Origin: Catonia carolina
Taxonomy: Eukaryota > Arthropoda > Insecta > Hemiptera > Achilidae
Reading direction: 5' to 3'
Assembly: GCA_035578175.1 (NCBI GenBank)
Contig: JAQMRL010000006.1
Coordinates: 67,772,001-67,836,000, forward strand
Length of the DNA: 64,000 nucleotides
A program made the translations under genes and the position numbers. The notes beneath the pieces are model-generated. The model was not told the DNA's origin, did not search any database, and saw only the letters and a list, made by a program, of their open reading frames with translations. Of the stretch, positions 1 to 11,002 are shown in pieces. How positions within the stretch are numbered: position 1 is the stretch's first letter; the number at the start of each line of letters is the position of its first letter.

Positions 1-150
1 TTCCGTAACGACACTAATTCCGAACATCCCGACGAAAATAATCCCGTTCGCAGCCAAGTACTGTCTAAAAATATCCTAACTGTTTCTACAAACGGTTTCC
101 CCAACAGTCGATACCCTTCTAAAGAATTCTCCACTAATAGAAGATGGTAG
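1..150 (+). CDS. possible 3'-terminal exon of an unidentified gene (partial)
   Basis: From the first base of the window frame 1 stays open for 49 codons and stops at TAG (148-150). An AATAAA poly(A) signal follows within five bases. The stretch is richer in G and C than the AT-rich DNA after it, and the encoded tail is rich in Asn, Ser and Pro, ending in Asn-Arg-Arg-Trp. The composition resembles the C-terminal tail of the secreted protein at 55890-56162, but I recognise no domain. It could be the last exon of another secreted protein gene in the cluster, the end of a transposon ORF, or chance. No splice acceptor is visible because the window begins inside the frame. Confidence 0.33.
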   Translation, partial: FRNDTNSEHPDENNPVRSQVLSKNILTVSTNGFPNSRYPSKEFSTNRRW

Positions 151-154
151 AAGG

Positions 155-160
155 AATAAA
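155..160 (+). terminator. poly(A) signal AATAAA
   Basis: AATAAA lies 4 bases after the TAG at 148-150. It supports reading 1-150 as the end of a transcript, though such hexamers are common in AT-rich DNA. Confidence 0.3.
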
Positions 161-2188
161 AATATAAATAAACATTTCAACTTATTTCTATTTCCGATAA
201 TTCCTCTTAAAAAACGTTTTATTCATCGGTATCCATTATCTTTGTTTAATGAACTCCACTCCATAAAATACACAATTTCTCACAATACATAATCTATTCA
301 ATCAACTATTTCTAAAATATAATTACTATCACTGTACAATAATACAGTATATTATATTTTTTAAGAGAAGCATTACGTGAAAGATATGATGGAATATCAA
401 TATCCGGATTTTCAACCTTGTTTGTAGTTTGAAATCTCCGTTCAAAAATGGTGACATAAACTTGAAAATCGGATAACTTGAAGTGTTTTTACTTAGTTGT
501 TTTCGTGGGAACTATCGTAGTGAAAGCTGTATTGGGAAGTGCTTAGTGTTGAAGGAATTAGGACTAGATTCACTCAAAAATTTCTTAAAAAAATGACACT
601 AAAGTTAGATTTATAGCGCATATCAAAAAATGAAAAATTGTTAGGAAAAATTATATTACAAAAAACATCAGAAGGGAAAATACAAATTGATAAAAGGAAG
701 TTAGAGGACTTATACCAAGATGAGGAGATTCTAGATAATCCTTCCTATGCGATAAGGGATGAATTTATTTTTCTGTTTTCCGTAAATTCTATTTATCAAG
801 GGTTAAGTATTTTTTGCTTAGGTTATACTTTATATATATATTTATAGGGTATATTTCTAACACCAACTTCTGCAATCTACCTGAAAATTATTTCATTATT
901 TTAAAGTTTCTGGGAAAAAATCTTAAACACAGTTTCTTGTGGAGGTTTACAATGGGGATTTTATTTATTTATTTATTTCAATTAGCTAAATATACATTAC
1001 AATTTATTACTAAACTAAACTAAGTAGTACAAGTACACAATATTTTTAACTAAATATACTTATACGCAAAAACTGTATTTTACAAAGAGTTCTGTTCGCG
1101 CAAAGGCGTACACAGAAAATCATTTGAATTACTTAAATACTTATAACTGCTTAAAAATTACTAAGTTATTATACAGTTGAGTAGGGTACAAGGATTACGT
1201 TAAAAAGATTAAAAAAGCAAAAAAAAGATAAATTCTATTGCATTTACCTAAATATCAATAATAATATAATTTTAATAACAATAGAAATTAAAAAAATACT
1301 TAAAGTTTATGTACATTTGTATTATAAAGAAAAATTAAAGAAAACTTTTATTGTATTACTATAAATATTTTACAATATATTAAAACTAATACAATGTGGA
1401 TATTTTTACGTTATGGGAATTAATTCAATAAACAAGCATAAAAAACAGGTAAACTATTGAAAAGAGAAAAGTAAAACCTAACCAGAAAACAGTTATTTTA
1501 AAACTTGGAAAAGTTTCTTAAGTTCTTGCTCGTAGATCGATAGGATATGATATCTAAATTTATATTTTCATTGATGTGGTGACATAATACGGTATATTAT
1601 GATGTAGAAGTACGTTAACAAATCGGCCCTCAAGATAGAGAAATTGCTTCTGAAAAATGTACAATTTGATATTTTAGTCTTAATTTTTCCAGCGTTCTTA
1701 GTAACATAATTGGTTTTATTGAAATCAATTAATACTTCACGGTTACCACAAGCCCAAAAGAACTGTAACAGTACCATATAAACAAATAAATGCCACTCTT
1801 TTTGCATCCGTTAATAGCGCACAGAAAATCATTTTTTTAATAACTTTAAAAGACAGTAAATAAATTGTTACACATTATTTTGTAAAATGCATCTGACAAA
1901 TAGTGTGAGAAGTTCTGAATTTTTATATACAAATGAAAACAGAATGAAGGTATCATTACTTGTTGCTTAGAAAAAAGTACAAACATAAACATGAAGGGTA
2001 GGGCGCACTGTTCCCTTTAATTAAAAAAAAAGTGAAAATTATAATGCAGTGAAAATTCAATTATGCCAAACTCAATTATTTTTCACAGACAATTATTACC
2101 AATAAATAATCAATGGTATTATAATTGTTATATATATGGCTTGTTAATAATAAAGTCTTGTTTATTAATTAAATTCCTTGAGGTAATT
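161..2188. other. AT-rich stretch, nothing recognised
   Basis: About 2 kb of very AT-rich DNA. Short open frames exist on both strands but have no domain, signal peptide, splice context or codon bias. I see no repeat here that matches the other families in the window. Confidence 0.5.
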
Positions 2189-2294
2189 AAATCAGTTCAG
2201 ATAGAAATTATTTAGCCTATGAAATCATGTACAAAAAAAATTATTCTTTTGTACATGATTTCATTGGCTAAATAATTTCAAACTGAACTGATTT
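2189..2294. repeat. long near-perfect hairpin (about 106 bp)
   Basis: The left arm starts AAATCAGTTCAG and includes ATTATTTAGCC and ATGAAATCATGTACAAAA. The right arm is its reverse complement, with TTTTGTACATGATTTCAT, GGCTAAATAATTTC and CTGAACTGATTT. The arms are about 48 bp with only a few mismatches or one-base bulges around a loop of about ten bases. It could be a tiny foldback MITE or a small-RNA precursor-like hairpin. I saw no second copy in the window. Confidence 0.8.
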
Positions 2295-2829
2295 TATAGA
2301 AACGTATTATGTAACTGATGAACTACATAGGATATAAAGGAATACCAGACAAAGAGGTTTGAACTGCAACCGGAAGATCAACGACCGGATAGTTAAAGGA
2401 AAAAAATATATTAGATATAAGTTAAAAAAATAAATATTTATTAATAGCTAGTTAAGAGTAACAGTAATCCTAAAAATATTGTTAATAACACGTTACAATA
2501 AAGTAATAAAAATGTGTGATTTCCTAATTACGGAACGATTTAGAAGATATGTATTACGTATAATTATTACATAAATAATTGTATTAATATATTTTTAAAC
2601 AAGTTAGTAAAACTATGTTTAATATAATCAGTAAAGTAATTTATTTTTATATATTATTTACTAAAAAGTTGGTTTACTTTATTATATAGGGAGTTTAAAA
2701 AGTTTTAGATCATTCTTGACTCTTCGTGGACGGTTAACTCTTCATACTGTCTGTCTATAACTTGATGGCCTCCCACAGAGAGGAGAAGAATCGGCCCGCT
2801 TCCGCTACTAGCCTTCTCAATAAAATGTG
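2295..2829. other. AT-rich stretch, nothing recognised
   Basis: No gene or recognised repeat. Confidence 0.4.
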
Positions 2830-3225
2830 GCTGTTTAGGTCAACAGCCACATGAGGCTGGTTTGAACCTCTAGAGGTTTTACTAAGTAAAAACGAGGAGT
2901 GAGGTGGTTTACCGTTGCCTTCCTCACTGAGTTGAAAGAGTATGCTAATCAGCATACCAGACCCTCCAAAAAGCACTCACTTTCCACCCTGCAAATGACA
3001 CCTTCACTTCATTCACCACAGGCTCTGGCTGCATAGTGAAATTCATTACTCTCAGAGGAGATAACTCTGACTTGTGTCTTCTACACCTCTACCTCTTCTG
3101 TTCTTAAATAGTTCAGTCGTATAAGTGGCTGCATATGTGATAAGAAACAGAACTATTTTTTTTAGCCCTGGACCAAAGAGATAGAGTGCAATTAAAATAA
3201 CACTCCACCTGCCCGTTTTGGGCAT
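2830..3225 (-). mobile_element. SINE-A copy 1
   Basis: Full-length family member on the minus strand. On the plus strand it begins with the reversed tail (TGTTTAGGTCAACAGCC) and ends with the reversed head (CTGCCCGTTTTGGGC). It contains the family landmarks GAACCTCTAGAGGTTTTACT, TTCATTACTCTCAGAGGAG and CTTCTACACCTCTACCTC. It has no coding function. An open frame across it is a by-product of the repeat. Confidence 0.75.
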
Positions 3226-3510
3226 GTACTACTACTAGTACTACTGATATATTGTAATGATGAGATGAACCCGGGACTCAGTGTGGGCAATGCGCTGTTG
3301 CTAGCGTAGTACGTACATTTTTATAAAAACATGTAACTGTGTAGTATTATATAGTTTATTTTTACTTCTTATTTAAAACACTTATTAACATTTAAAATAA
3401 CATTCCGTTCCGCACTTGGAATTGTTTTACCCTGATTTCGAGCGGTCGAGATGATAACCTAATAATACACGGATAGATAACTAATTTATAACAACACTAC
3501 AAAATAACGA
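3226..3510. other. nothing recognised
   Basis: A short ACT-rich simple stretch near 3228-3247, otherwise AT-rich DNA. Confidence 0.4.
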
Positions 3511-3729
3511 ATAAAATGAGAAGAATTAAAATGAAAAGAAATGGAATGAGTTTTAACGAATTAAAATACTTTTATTTGTATAAATGTAGCCTAAAACGTA
3601 AAAACAGAATAGCCAAATCAAGACAACATTTCCTGTACCACTTGTCGAGTAATAAAATGACGACTGTGTATTCCAATGAACTACGAGTGTCAGTAGGTTT
3701 CAGGATTGTAATAGAGAAACAGGGCTTAA

Positions 3730-3854
3730 CATCAAAACAAAGTAATAGCCTACTGTTCTAGAACTAGAAATACATTATTCAAGTCTCTGCAACGCAAAAT
3801 TTAACATTTCACAACATATGTATTTTCCCGTAGCACTGCTCTATAAAGGGTTAA
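3730..3854 (-). mobile_element. TTAA-MITE end, relative of the element at 39620
   Basis: Read on the minus strand it begins TTAACCCTTTATAGAGCAG. It then follows the MITE at 39620-39740 for about 120 bp (including CTTGAATAATGTATTTCTAG) before diverging. Only this end is identifiable, and the other end could not be placed. Confidence 0.5.
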
Positions 3855-4019
3855 CAGATAATTTCTTTCTCACCATTCGTTTCGCGGATATTCGCATACG
3901 GTTTTGAATGGTTATGGTCTTTAAACGGATACATCCGTACATTTACACCTTTATTTTGTCTTTAAGCAGGGGTCTTACAGGTTCTGCCCCATTTCACACC
4001 TCGGTCTGTTCCATCAGAT

Positions 4020-4330
4020 CTCGTCCTCAAGCCCTCTCTGCTGCATAGCCTCTCTCACCCCGTATTCCCAAGTTCCACAGGGTCTGCCTCTCATCCTCCG
4101 AACGGCTAGCTGGTAGTCGAAGATCCTTTTTGGCCACATTTTCTCTTCCATTCGACGGACATGACCATACCAAACCAATGGTTTTTTCTCTATTTTTTCT
4201 ACAAATTGTATCGCGAACCTCCACTCGAGCCTTTACTTCTTCATTTGTCATATTTTCCAGGTAGTCTTCAAGGTAGAAATGCTTAAAGAGCATTTCTCAA
4301 ATAATCCGTCTTCACAGCATTTATCTTATT
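4020..4330 (-). mobile_element. LINE reverse-transcriptase C-terminal relic (RTE-like)
   Basis: Minus-strand translation in broken frames shows the C-terminal segment seen in insect non-LTR retrotransposons. It reads Arg-Met-Arg-Gly-Arg-Pro-Cys-Gly-Thr-Trp-Glu-Tyr-Gly near 4040-4080, preceded by a segment with Asn-Glu-Glu-Val. Frameshifts make it a dead, 5'-truncated copy. Clade assignment by eye is tentative. Confidence 0.5.
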
Positions 4331-5400
4331 CCTTCTACTAATTTTGCATCATTCCACCACATAAATCATAATTGTATCCACCACTACTTGGTAGAATATC
4401 TTCATCATTTTAGTTTTAATTTTAATTTTAGATGGCCAACAGTACTGAATTTATTTTATTCGCAGCAACCCTCCCTTGAGCAGCCCTAGACCGGATTTCT
4501 CAAATTTGATATTCATCAAAATATCTAAATATTCCAGGAAATTTAAACTTGGGTTCACATCGGTGCCCAGTGTTTCATGGCTGCCACGAGGTCGGTGTTC
4601 CATTCAGTCATACTTCCTACGTTTGTCAATAAGTTACGTGTGTATCGTTTATATAAACTTTATACTTTTAGATTGGTTTCCTCTTTTTATTCTGCAATTC
4701 ACAATACAAATTTTAGTCAGTTCTATACACAGATATATCTGCAAAAGTTACGTCATTCAGGACTAAAAGACGGCTATATCCGCATTCATTATTATTGATT
4801 TACTGTTAGATTGTCGCCTTATATGGAAAATATATAAATTAAATATATAAATGTATAACGGTCAAAAGAAAACTATTAGTCCTAAATTTTTGAAAAATGT
4901 TTTGACATTTGGGCAACAAAAAATCATTTTTGATCATATCTAACAAATTTCTAACAAATTTACTGTTACCGGATTGTTGACATTAAGTAACGTGGGGAAA
5001 TCTTGAATGTTTCGGGTCCTGTAAAGTGGAGTTTAACCGGTGGTGGCCATCTCGACGTGAAGAGTCGGTCGTAGTCATCGTGACGGTCGAGGAGGTGGGT
5101 GGCACGGCGTCTCGTCATCCAGCGGAGAAAGTTTTTTTCTTGACTTACCTATCACCCAAATTTAAAAATTATTGAGTAAAACCAAAATTATTCCCTGGTA
5201 AATCCGAGAAAGAAGTTTTAAATAAAAATTAAAAGATGATATTTTTATGTAACAATAGCATAAACCAATGCAGTTTATATAATAATACATTTTATGCCAT
5301 TTTGAACACGTACTTAATTAACTTCTGAATCAATCAAAATCTTAGTTCAAAAATGTCTTTGTGTTTAACAGATTTTAAACTGTTCCACCCTAATAAATTT
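4331..5400. other. mostly AT-rich; one GC-rich patch at about 5010-5130
   Basis: Nothing recognised except a GC-rich patch. On its minus strand one frame stays open for about 54 codons (roughly 5140 down to 4967) and is rich in Arg, His and Asp. An AG/GTAAGT-like donor lies just upstream of it at about 5133-5140. It may be an exon or a relic of an unknown transposon, but I cannot identify it. Confidence 0.3.
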
Positions 5401-5983
5401 ATTTAAAGGGAGACTGTACTTTGTATCCCGCCAATATAAAATTTGCTACTTTTAGGTACATTTTTCATAGGATTGGTAAAAGATAGGGAAATAAAACTTT
5501 AAACACTAAAGGTGTCTAGTTTCTTCTCGAGCTACTGACATTTTTTCAATTTAATCTTTGGACCGTACCATTTTTTTTTTAATTACGAATAAAATAAAAT
5601 TTTTACAAATTGATTTCGACTTTTTTGCGTATTACTAATTGTTTGAGCACCTGCGGAAGTCTTAAAAATGTCGGTATATGTGGATATACAAGATAATTAA
5701 CTGGTAAACATGTCAGCCTGGTAGGATTATAGGTTTCTGAGAAAAATGTACCTAGGGTTAAAAATCTAAATTTACGGTAAAACGCAAAAAACAAGAAGGC
5801 ACAAATCAAAAAAAAATTTACACAAGTAAATTTACCATCGACAGTTGTTTAGAAAGCGGAAGCAACGGCTGAGAATACAAAAAACAGTGATGCAGATATT
5901 TTAAAAACTAAAATTCTCTTTGCACTAAAACGAGTAGTAAAAAATTGTGAAAAATATTCGTTTTTGGTAGCATATCATTTTTT

Positions 5984-6114
5984 ACTTTCTCTTGCCTATA
6001 TAAATATATAGGAAGGAAAGTATTGTTTTCATGTCGATTTTTCGAAATCGAGTTTTCACCGGATCTATACGTTTTCAGACCCCCTGAACCCAAAAAACAT
6101 GTTTTTAGCGATTG

Positions 6115-6164
<50 letters not shown>

Positions 6165-6942
6165 ACAGAACAGAATATCTCAAGAACGGAACATCGTACG
6201 AACTTGAAACTTGAAACTTAAGTTACATACCACTACCGGACGCGACACGAACATTTTCATCAAAATCGGTCAACCGGAAGTAGTAGTTTATTCGTATAAT
6301 TTTTCAGTTTTTTGCGATTTTCTCAAAAACTGGTCCTACGTTTTTTTTTTAAATCGCCTATTTTACTCAATTTTTTATTCTCTACAAGATAGGGTAGGCG
6401 CCATGTTTGCTGAAATTCTCGGTGAGGCTGTTTTCACGTAAAAACGTTGTTTTTTTAAGATTACGGCTTTAATATAAATTTTAGCGCAAAAACTTATATA
6501 ATAAAAGTTGTAGAGAATTTTAAAACCTACAACTTCTGTTTCAAACATTTTTTTGTATAACGCTTAGTTTAGCGGTAATTTGCGATTTTCTGTTTTTTTC
6601 TCACGAAAACGTGAGAAAAATCGATTTTTTTAACATTTCGGTCTTAGTATGCATTTTACGACAAAAGTGTATATAATTAAATTTATAGAAAATTAAAAGA
6701 TCTACAACTTTTGTTTAGAGCATTTTTCTCTACAGAGCCTAGTTTAGCGTGAAAACGTGATTTTCCGTATTTTTAAGCCAAACTGAGTTCGATTGTCATT
6801 TTGCGTCATTCACTCATGATTAAAATAAGGTTATGTTTTTGAGGTTAGTTTTTGTTCATTTCTAATGTTTTAATACTAATGTTAGGTTTATTGTTAATTA
6901 TTTGCATTGGCAAGAGAAAGTTGTGTGAGTGTTTCACACCAG
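5984..6942 (+). mobile_element. element G, copy G1 (full length, 959 bp)
   Basis: Begins ACTTTCTCTTGCC, followed by a hairpin (CCTATAT, then ATATAGG). It carries a GT microsatellite near 6118-6162 and two diverged internal repeats of about 170 bp. It ends with GGCAAGAGAAAGT and the hairpin GTGTGA/TCACAC, then CCAG. It is flanked by ATTTTTT on both sides (5977-5983, 6943-6949). The uninterrupted sibling MITE at 13832 has a single ATTTTTT at 14396-14402, which fixes the boundaries. No coding capacity is visible and the superfamily is unknown. Confidence 0.75.
6118..6162. repeat. (GT)n microsatellite inside element G1
   Basis: About 22 GT units. The same position is GT-rich in the other G copies (31789, 54851, 57447), so it is an intrinsic part of the element. 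Confidence 0.9.
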
Positions 6943-7107
6943 ATTTTTTGTGTAAACTTGATAAAAACTTAATTTTTCCTAAAAAAAAAAATTATTTTTT
7001 GACGTAATTTAATGTTTTTCTTGTAGATGTAGGCCTAAACTATTGAAAAACATAAGAAACCAAAAATAAAAATTTTGAGTTTAAATCATCGTGCCATCTC
7101 CCCTTAA

Positions 7108-7660
7108 GATCAATGTTGTTTCAAAATCTTCTGTTAGGTTTAAAGAAACAATTATTTATTTCTCATCAAAATTTAAATCTTCAACATAACTAAAACGAAT
7201 TCATACTTTTCAACATCCTATATTGGCTGTTATAATGTGCAAAGAATCTCATAAAATAATATATCGGAAGACCGGATTTTATGTAAAACACCCAGAAGCA
7301 ACAACAAAACACTTCTATTTCACACCATTATTATAACCTTTTTTTAAGAAACTAGTTTTTTTAAAGAATAGTAATATACTGAACGCGTGTATCAATAAAA
7401 ATATATTAAACTATAAAATTTTATAACAGATTAGGCGTACTACATATCTTTTATCACCTATTAAATCAAAATATATATAATTTATTCATAAAAATTTATT
7501 AAATTATTTCTCTGACATTTAAAAAATAATAATTTTTAATATTTACTTTCACGTGAATTTATGAGTGTCAGTGTATTGTGTTCGTTAATAATAACATTGA
7601 TATATTCCATTTTTCAGCTTCTACTGCTTTTCAAACCACTACAAGAAAAAAAAGTTTACG
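7108..7660. other. AT-rich stretch, nothing recognised
   Basis: No gene or recognised repeat. Confidence 0.4.
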
Positions 7661-8075
7661 CTATATATTTTTCTTTATTTAGAAAATTCACAATTTGTTG
7701 GAAACATTCAGTGAATGTGATAACACAAAATTTGGAAAAAATTAACATGGTAAATAAACATGAGTGGAGACACAGTCCAGTGACAGAACTCCGACGTGAA
7801 TAGATAAGTGTAGCATTAAGTGTAGCATTTAGAACACTGTAATGAATGACAATTACAGTACTACGTTAATTACGTTAATTAATGAGGTCCCGGTTCCATC
7901 GACGTTTAAACATCTTATTGGATTGTTTGGAAGAGTCTGCATAGCCAGATTTGAGATCAATGGGTTATGGTAGTTCACGAGTTTCTTCCTAAATTTTGTA
8001 TATAATTTTAAGAAATCGTCATTTATGTAGGAAACGTTTAGGTCTGAGTGTAGCGTATTATTGGTTACATAATAA
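7661..8075 (-). mobile_element. jockey-type LINE 3' fragment (J3)
   Basis: On the minus strand about 8075-7985 reads like the jockey RT C-terminal region (Thr-Pro-Tyr-Tyr-Val-Thr-Asn-Asn-Thr-Leu-His-Ser-Asp-Leu), and 7925-7885 gives Arg-Arg-Trp-Asn-Arg-Asp-Leu. A near-identical sibling lies at 47760-48460 and carries a SINE. Here the same site (ATGGTAAATAAACATGAGTG near 7747) is empty. Frames are broken. Confidence 0.65.
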
Positions 8076-8455
8076 GGGGTGTTAACTATCCTATATGCTT
8101 TATATTTTAACTATACTCTATATTTTGATGTTGTCTATTTAATTAAGCGTTTGTTCATCCTAGAACGAAAAGTGTTTATAAACTGGATTAAAATTTAAAA
8201 TACATGCCTTTATCATCATCATCTCTATCAAAACGATGGTGGATAAAAACTCAAATTTATCTACTTATCCCAGAAATTAGGGATGTCTTCCTGATAACTC
8301 GAATTAGAGTAAAATTTAAATGATAAGAATCTATGACAAACATATTAATACAATAATACATTCTCCAATATGAAGGATGAAATTTTAAGTATAGGAACAG
8401 CTTTATACTGCTTATCTATGTGTATTTGGAGAAAAAAGAAATATAGTTTGATATA
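8076..8455. other. AT-rich stretch, nothing recognised
   Basis: No gene or recognised repeat. Confidence 0.35.
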
Positions 8456-8457
8456 TT

Positions 8458-8672
8458 TTAAAAATCTGGTGTAGAAAACTCACATGACTTTCTCTTACCA
8501 ATTTAAATAATAAAACTATCATCCATGTTTAATCTCAGTAAACAGTATAAAATTAAAAACATAATATAATTATTATCATGAATGAATGACGGAAAATGAA
8601 AATCAATGTATGTTTGCATTAAAAATACGGGAAATCACTAATGGACGCTTAACTTAGCTCTTCTTATTTTAT
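8458..8672 (-). mobile_element. element G fragment
   Basis: Begins with the reversed G terminus (AAATCTGGTGTAGAAAACTC) and continues through the reversed GAAAATCAATG and GGAAATCACTAATG landmarks. Element sequence may resume at about 9020 after the LINE relic. Old and diverged. Confidence 0.5.
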
Positions 8673-8679
8673 GTTTGGC

Positions 8680-8990
8680 GCGTCTTTTTATGTAAACAAT
8701 AAAATCCTCCACGACGTTTTAAAAACTACGATAGTTAAGGAGCTAACCGCGACCTTCTACATTAAATTTCACGTACGACTAGATTATCATCCAAACCAAC
8801 TAGCCATGATCTAGTTACAAAAAACGTCTCAACTGTGCGACGTCTAAAGCGAAAATGGAGTAGAGACCTCTTGGTCTGAATAACAGAAAATACCCGTAGA
8901 TATAAACGAAGAATGTAACAAAGGGTAGTCTTCTCCTTAAATTAATATTTCCCATCACCATTTAATTATCATATGCAGAAATTGCGCAAC
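8680..8990 (+). mobile_element. jockey-type LINE 3' relic
   Basis: One frame near 8835-8875 reads Val-Arg-Arg-Leu-Lys-Arg-Lys-Trp-Ser-Arg-Asp-Leu-Leu, the motif closing jockey reverse transcriptases in this window. It is followed by 3' UTR-like sequence. Severely truncated. Confidence 0.45.
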
Positions 8991-9240
8991 TCAATGTACT
9001 GTACCGCAGTAAAAATTACACAAAAATCTAAGCTCTGTAGAAGAAAATGCTTAATACGAGATAAATTACAATTTTTTTTTATTTCAATCATAATGCATCC
9101 AGGAACAGCTGTAAACATAACTTTAATGATTTTTCTCAAATAAATCTAAAACATGGGTTCTTTTTAATCTTCTTATAGTATTAAAATTTTTTAACAAGTT
9201 TATAGTTAATGGATTATAATGGTTGTAAAGATAATTTCAT

Positions 9241-9635
9241 GCCCATAACAGGTAGGTGCAGTTTTAAATATTATTTGCACTCGTTCTGCTAGTTCCAGGG
9301 CTACAAAAAATGTCCTGTTTCTCATCACATGGTCAGCCAGTCAAATGACTGAAGCATTTTAGAACAGAAGAGGTACAGGTGTAAAAGACACTAGTCATAG
9401 TTATCTCTTTTTAGAGTAATGAGTTCCATTATCAAGACAGAACCTATTGTGAATGAAGTGAAGGTGTCATTTACAGGATGAAAAGTAGATGCTTTTCAGA
9501 GGAACTGACATACTGTTATGCAAACGTTTTCACTCAGTGAGAAAGACAATGGCAAACTACCTTACTCCTTTTTTTACTTAGCTTCTAGAGGTTCAAACCA
9601 GCATTTCGGTTGATGACCTAAACTGCAACAAAGAT
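9241..9635 (+). mobile_element. SINE-A copy 2
   Basis: Starts GCCCATAACAGGTAGGTGCA and ends at GATGACCTAAACTGCAACAA. Full length, plus strand. Confidence 0.75.
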
Positions 9636-9781
9636 GATTTTGATAACTTGATTAGACCTTCTGATATCTTTTTTGATTACAATTTCGTATTAAAAGTAAA
9701 ATTCTCATAAAAGATAGACTTCCCTTTTAAGTTTCAGTTTAAAACTTTCAAGTTAATTCAATATTTATAAAAAGAAAACAC

Positions 9782-10179
9782 GCCCATAACAGGCAGGTGG
9801 CTTGCTTAATTATTTTGTACTCGATCTGCTAGTTCCAGAGCTAACAAAAATTGTTCTGTTTCTTATCACGTGGTCAGTCAATTATATGACTGAACTATTT
9901 AAGAACAGAAGAGGTAGAAGTGTAAAAGAAACTAGTCAGGATTATACCCTCTAAAAGTAATGGATTTCATTATACAGTCAGACCCTGTGGTGAATGTAGT
10001 GAAGGTGTCATTTGCAGGGTAAAAAGAAGATGCTTTTCAAAGGGCCTGGCATCCTGAAAGCATAGCCTACGTTTGTGCTCAGTGATGAAAGGATGGTAAA
10101 CCACCTCACTTCTCGTTTAACTTAGTAAAACCTCTAGAGATTCAAACCAGCCTTTCGGTTGTTGACCTAAACAACAAGA
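9782..10179 (+). mobile_element. SINE-A copy 3
   Basis: Starts GCCCATAACAGGCAGGTGG and ends GACCTAAACAACAAGAAG. It sits in tandem orientation about 150 bp after copy 2, but the flanks differ, so these look like two independent insertions. Confidence 0.75.
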
Positions 10180-10780
10180 AGAAAACAGTGAAAATTGTAA
10201 AATTTTTACTTTTTGTACTTAAAGTAGAGATTTAGTGGGAATATTAGTGAAGTTTTCCGCATATATTAATATATCATTTAACTGTTTTAATAATAGGGTA
10301 TCATGTTACGTAAAAATGTATTGTATAAAGCATCAATTTGTACCACAATATACACGAAATGTTTAACTTCCTGTTTATAGCAGTTTAATAAAAATAATCA
10401 TCTTGAATTTAATAACTGAAGTAATTGAAATTCAAAATTTAAAATCAATCCAGGTTTTGTGTTTAAAGCTTAAAGGCATTTATAAAAACAGTTTTCCTGC
10501 TTATCTTGTATGATCACATTTTGAATAAAAGTATTCTTATTTTGGATCAAGTAGCCTGATTTAATTTTTAAATAATTAGTATGTAATTATGTCAACTTTA
10601 TGTACTAAAGATTTCAATATGATGTAATAAAAAGAAGAAATAATAATGGTAATATTATGCTAATTATGCTTGCAAATAATGAAAACAAAGTAAAATAATA
10701 TGCAGGTCTACTAAATTGATTCTGTGGTTCGATTTCCAGTTTTACTAATTAATTAATTAACAATTAATATTATGGTCATA
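10180..10780. other. AT-rich stretch, nothing recognised
   Basis: No gene or recognised repeat. Confidence 0.35.
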
Positions 10781-10784
10781 TTAA

Positions 10785-10998
10785 CCCCTTCGGACTTGGT
10801 GGTCATAAAAATGACCATGACTTATTACCATAAATATATTTGCTGCAAAAAACTATCTTATTTAATATTTCACAATAATTATAAATACATTTACATCTGT
10901 TATAGTGATACACTCATTGACCTCTGAGAAATTTGAGAATTAAACATTTATACAAGAGAGATTGATTCCTTGCCTTAAAAATATCCGTTCTAAAGGGA
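10785..10998. mobile_element. short TTAA-flanked MITE P6 (214 bp)
   Basis: TTAA at 10781-10784 and 10999-11002. The left end CCCCTTCGGAC pairs imperfectly with the right end, whose reverse complement is TCCCTTTAGAAC. A subterminal palindrome (GGTCATAAAAATGACC) lies at the left. Non-coding. Confidence 0.55.
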
Positions 10999-11002
10999 TT
11001 AA

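Larger units (their letters stand above)
5407..7103 (+). mobile_element. TTAA-flanked MITE P2, interrupted by element G1
   Basis: Flanked by TTAA at 5403-5406 and 7104-7107. The ends are inverted: AGGGAGACTGTACTTTG on the left and CCATCTCCCC on the right. It is the same family as 13832-14553. Removing the G1 insertion leaves about 731 bp, close to the 722 bp of that sibling. TTAA duplication points to piggyBac-type mobilisation. No transposase is encoded, although minus-strand fragments stay open for 60-70 codons by chance. Confidence 0.75.

Noticed and set aside
638..1023. Two overlapping 69-codon frames
   Set aside because: AT-rich, no homology recognised, no splice or poly(A) context.
2755..2976. 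73-residue protein on the minus strand
   Set aside because: It lies largely in SINE-A copy 1. The same peptide pattern recurs wherever SINE-A is inserted.
6118..6162. A CRISPR-like or telomeric array
   Set aside because: A simple GT microsatellite; no spacer structure. No CRISPR array was seen anywhere in the window.
5908..6214. Small proteins with poly-(Thr-His) or poly-(Cys-Val) runs
   Set aside because: They are translations of the GT microsatellite in element G1.
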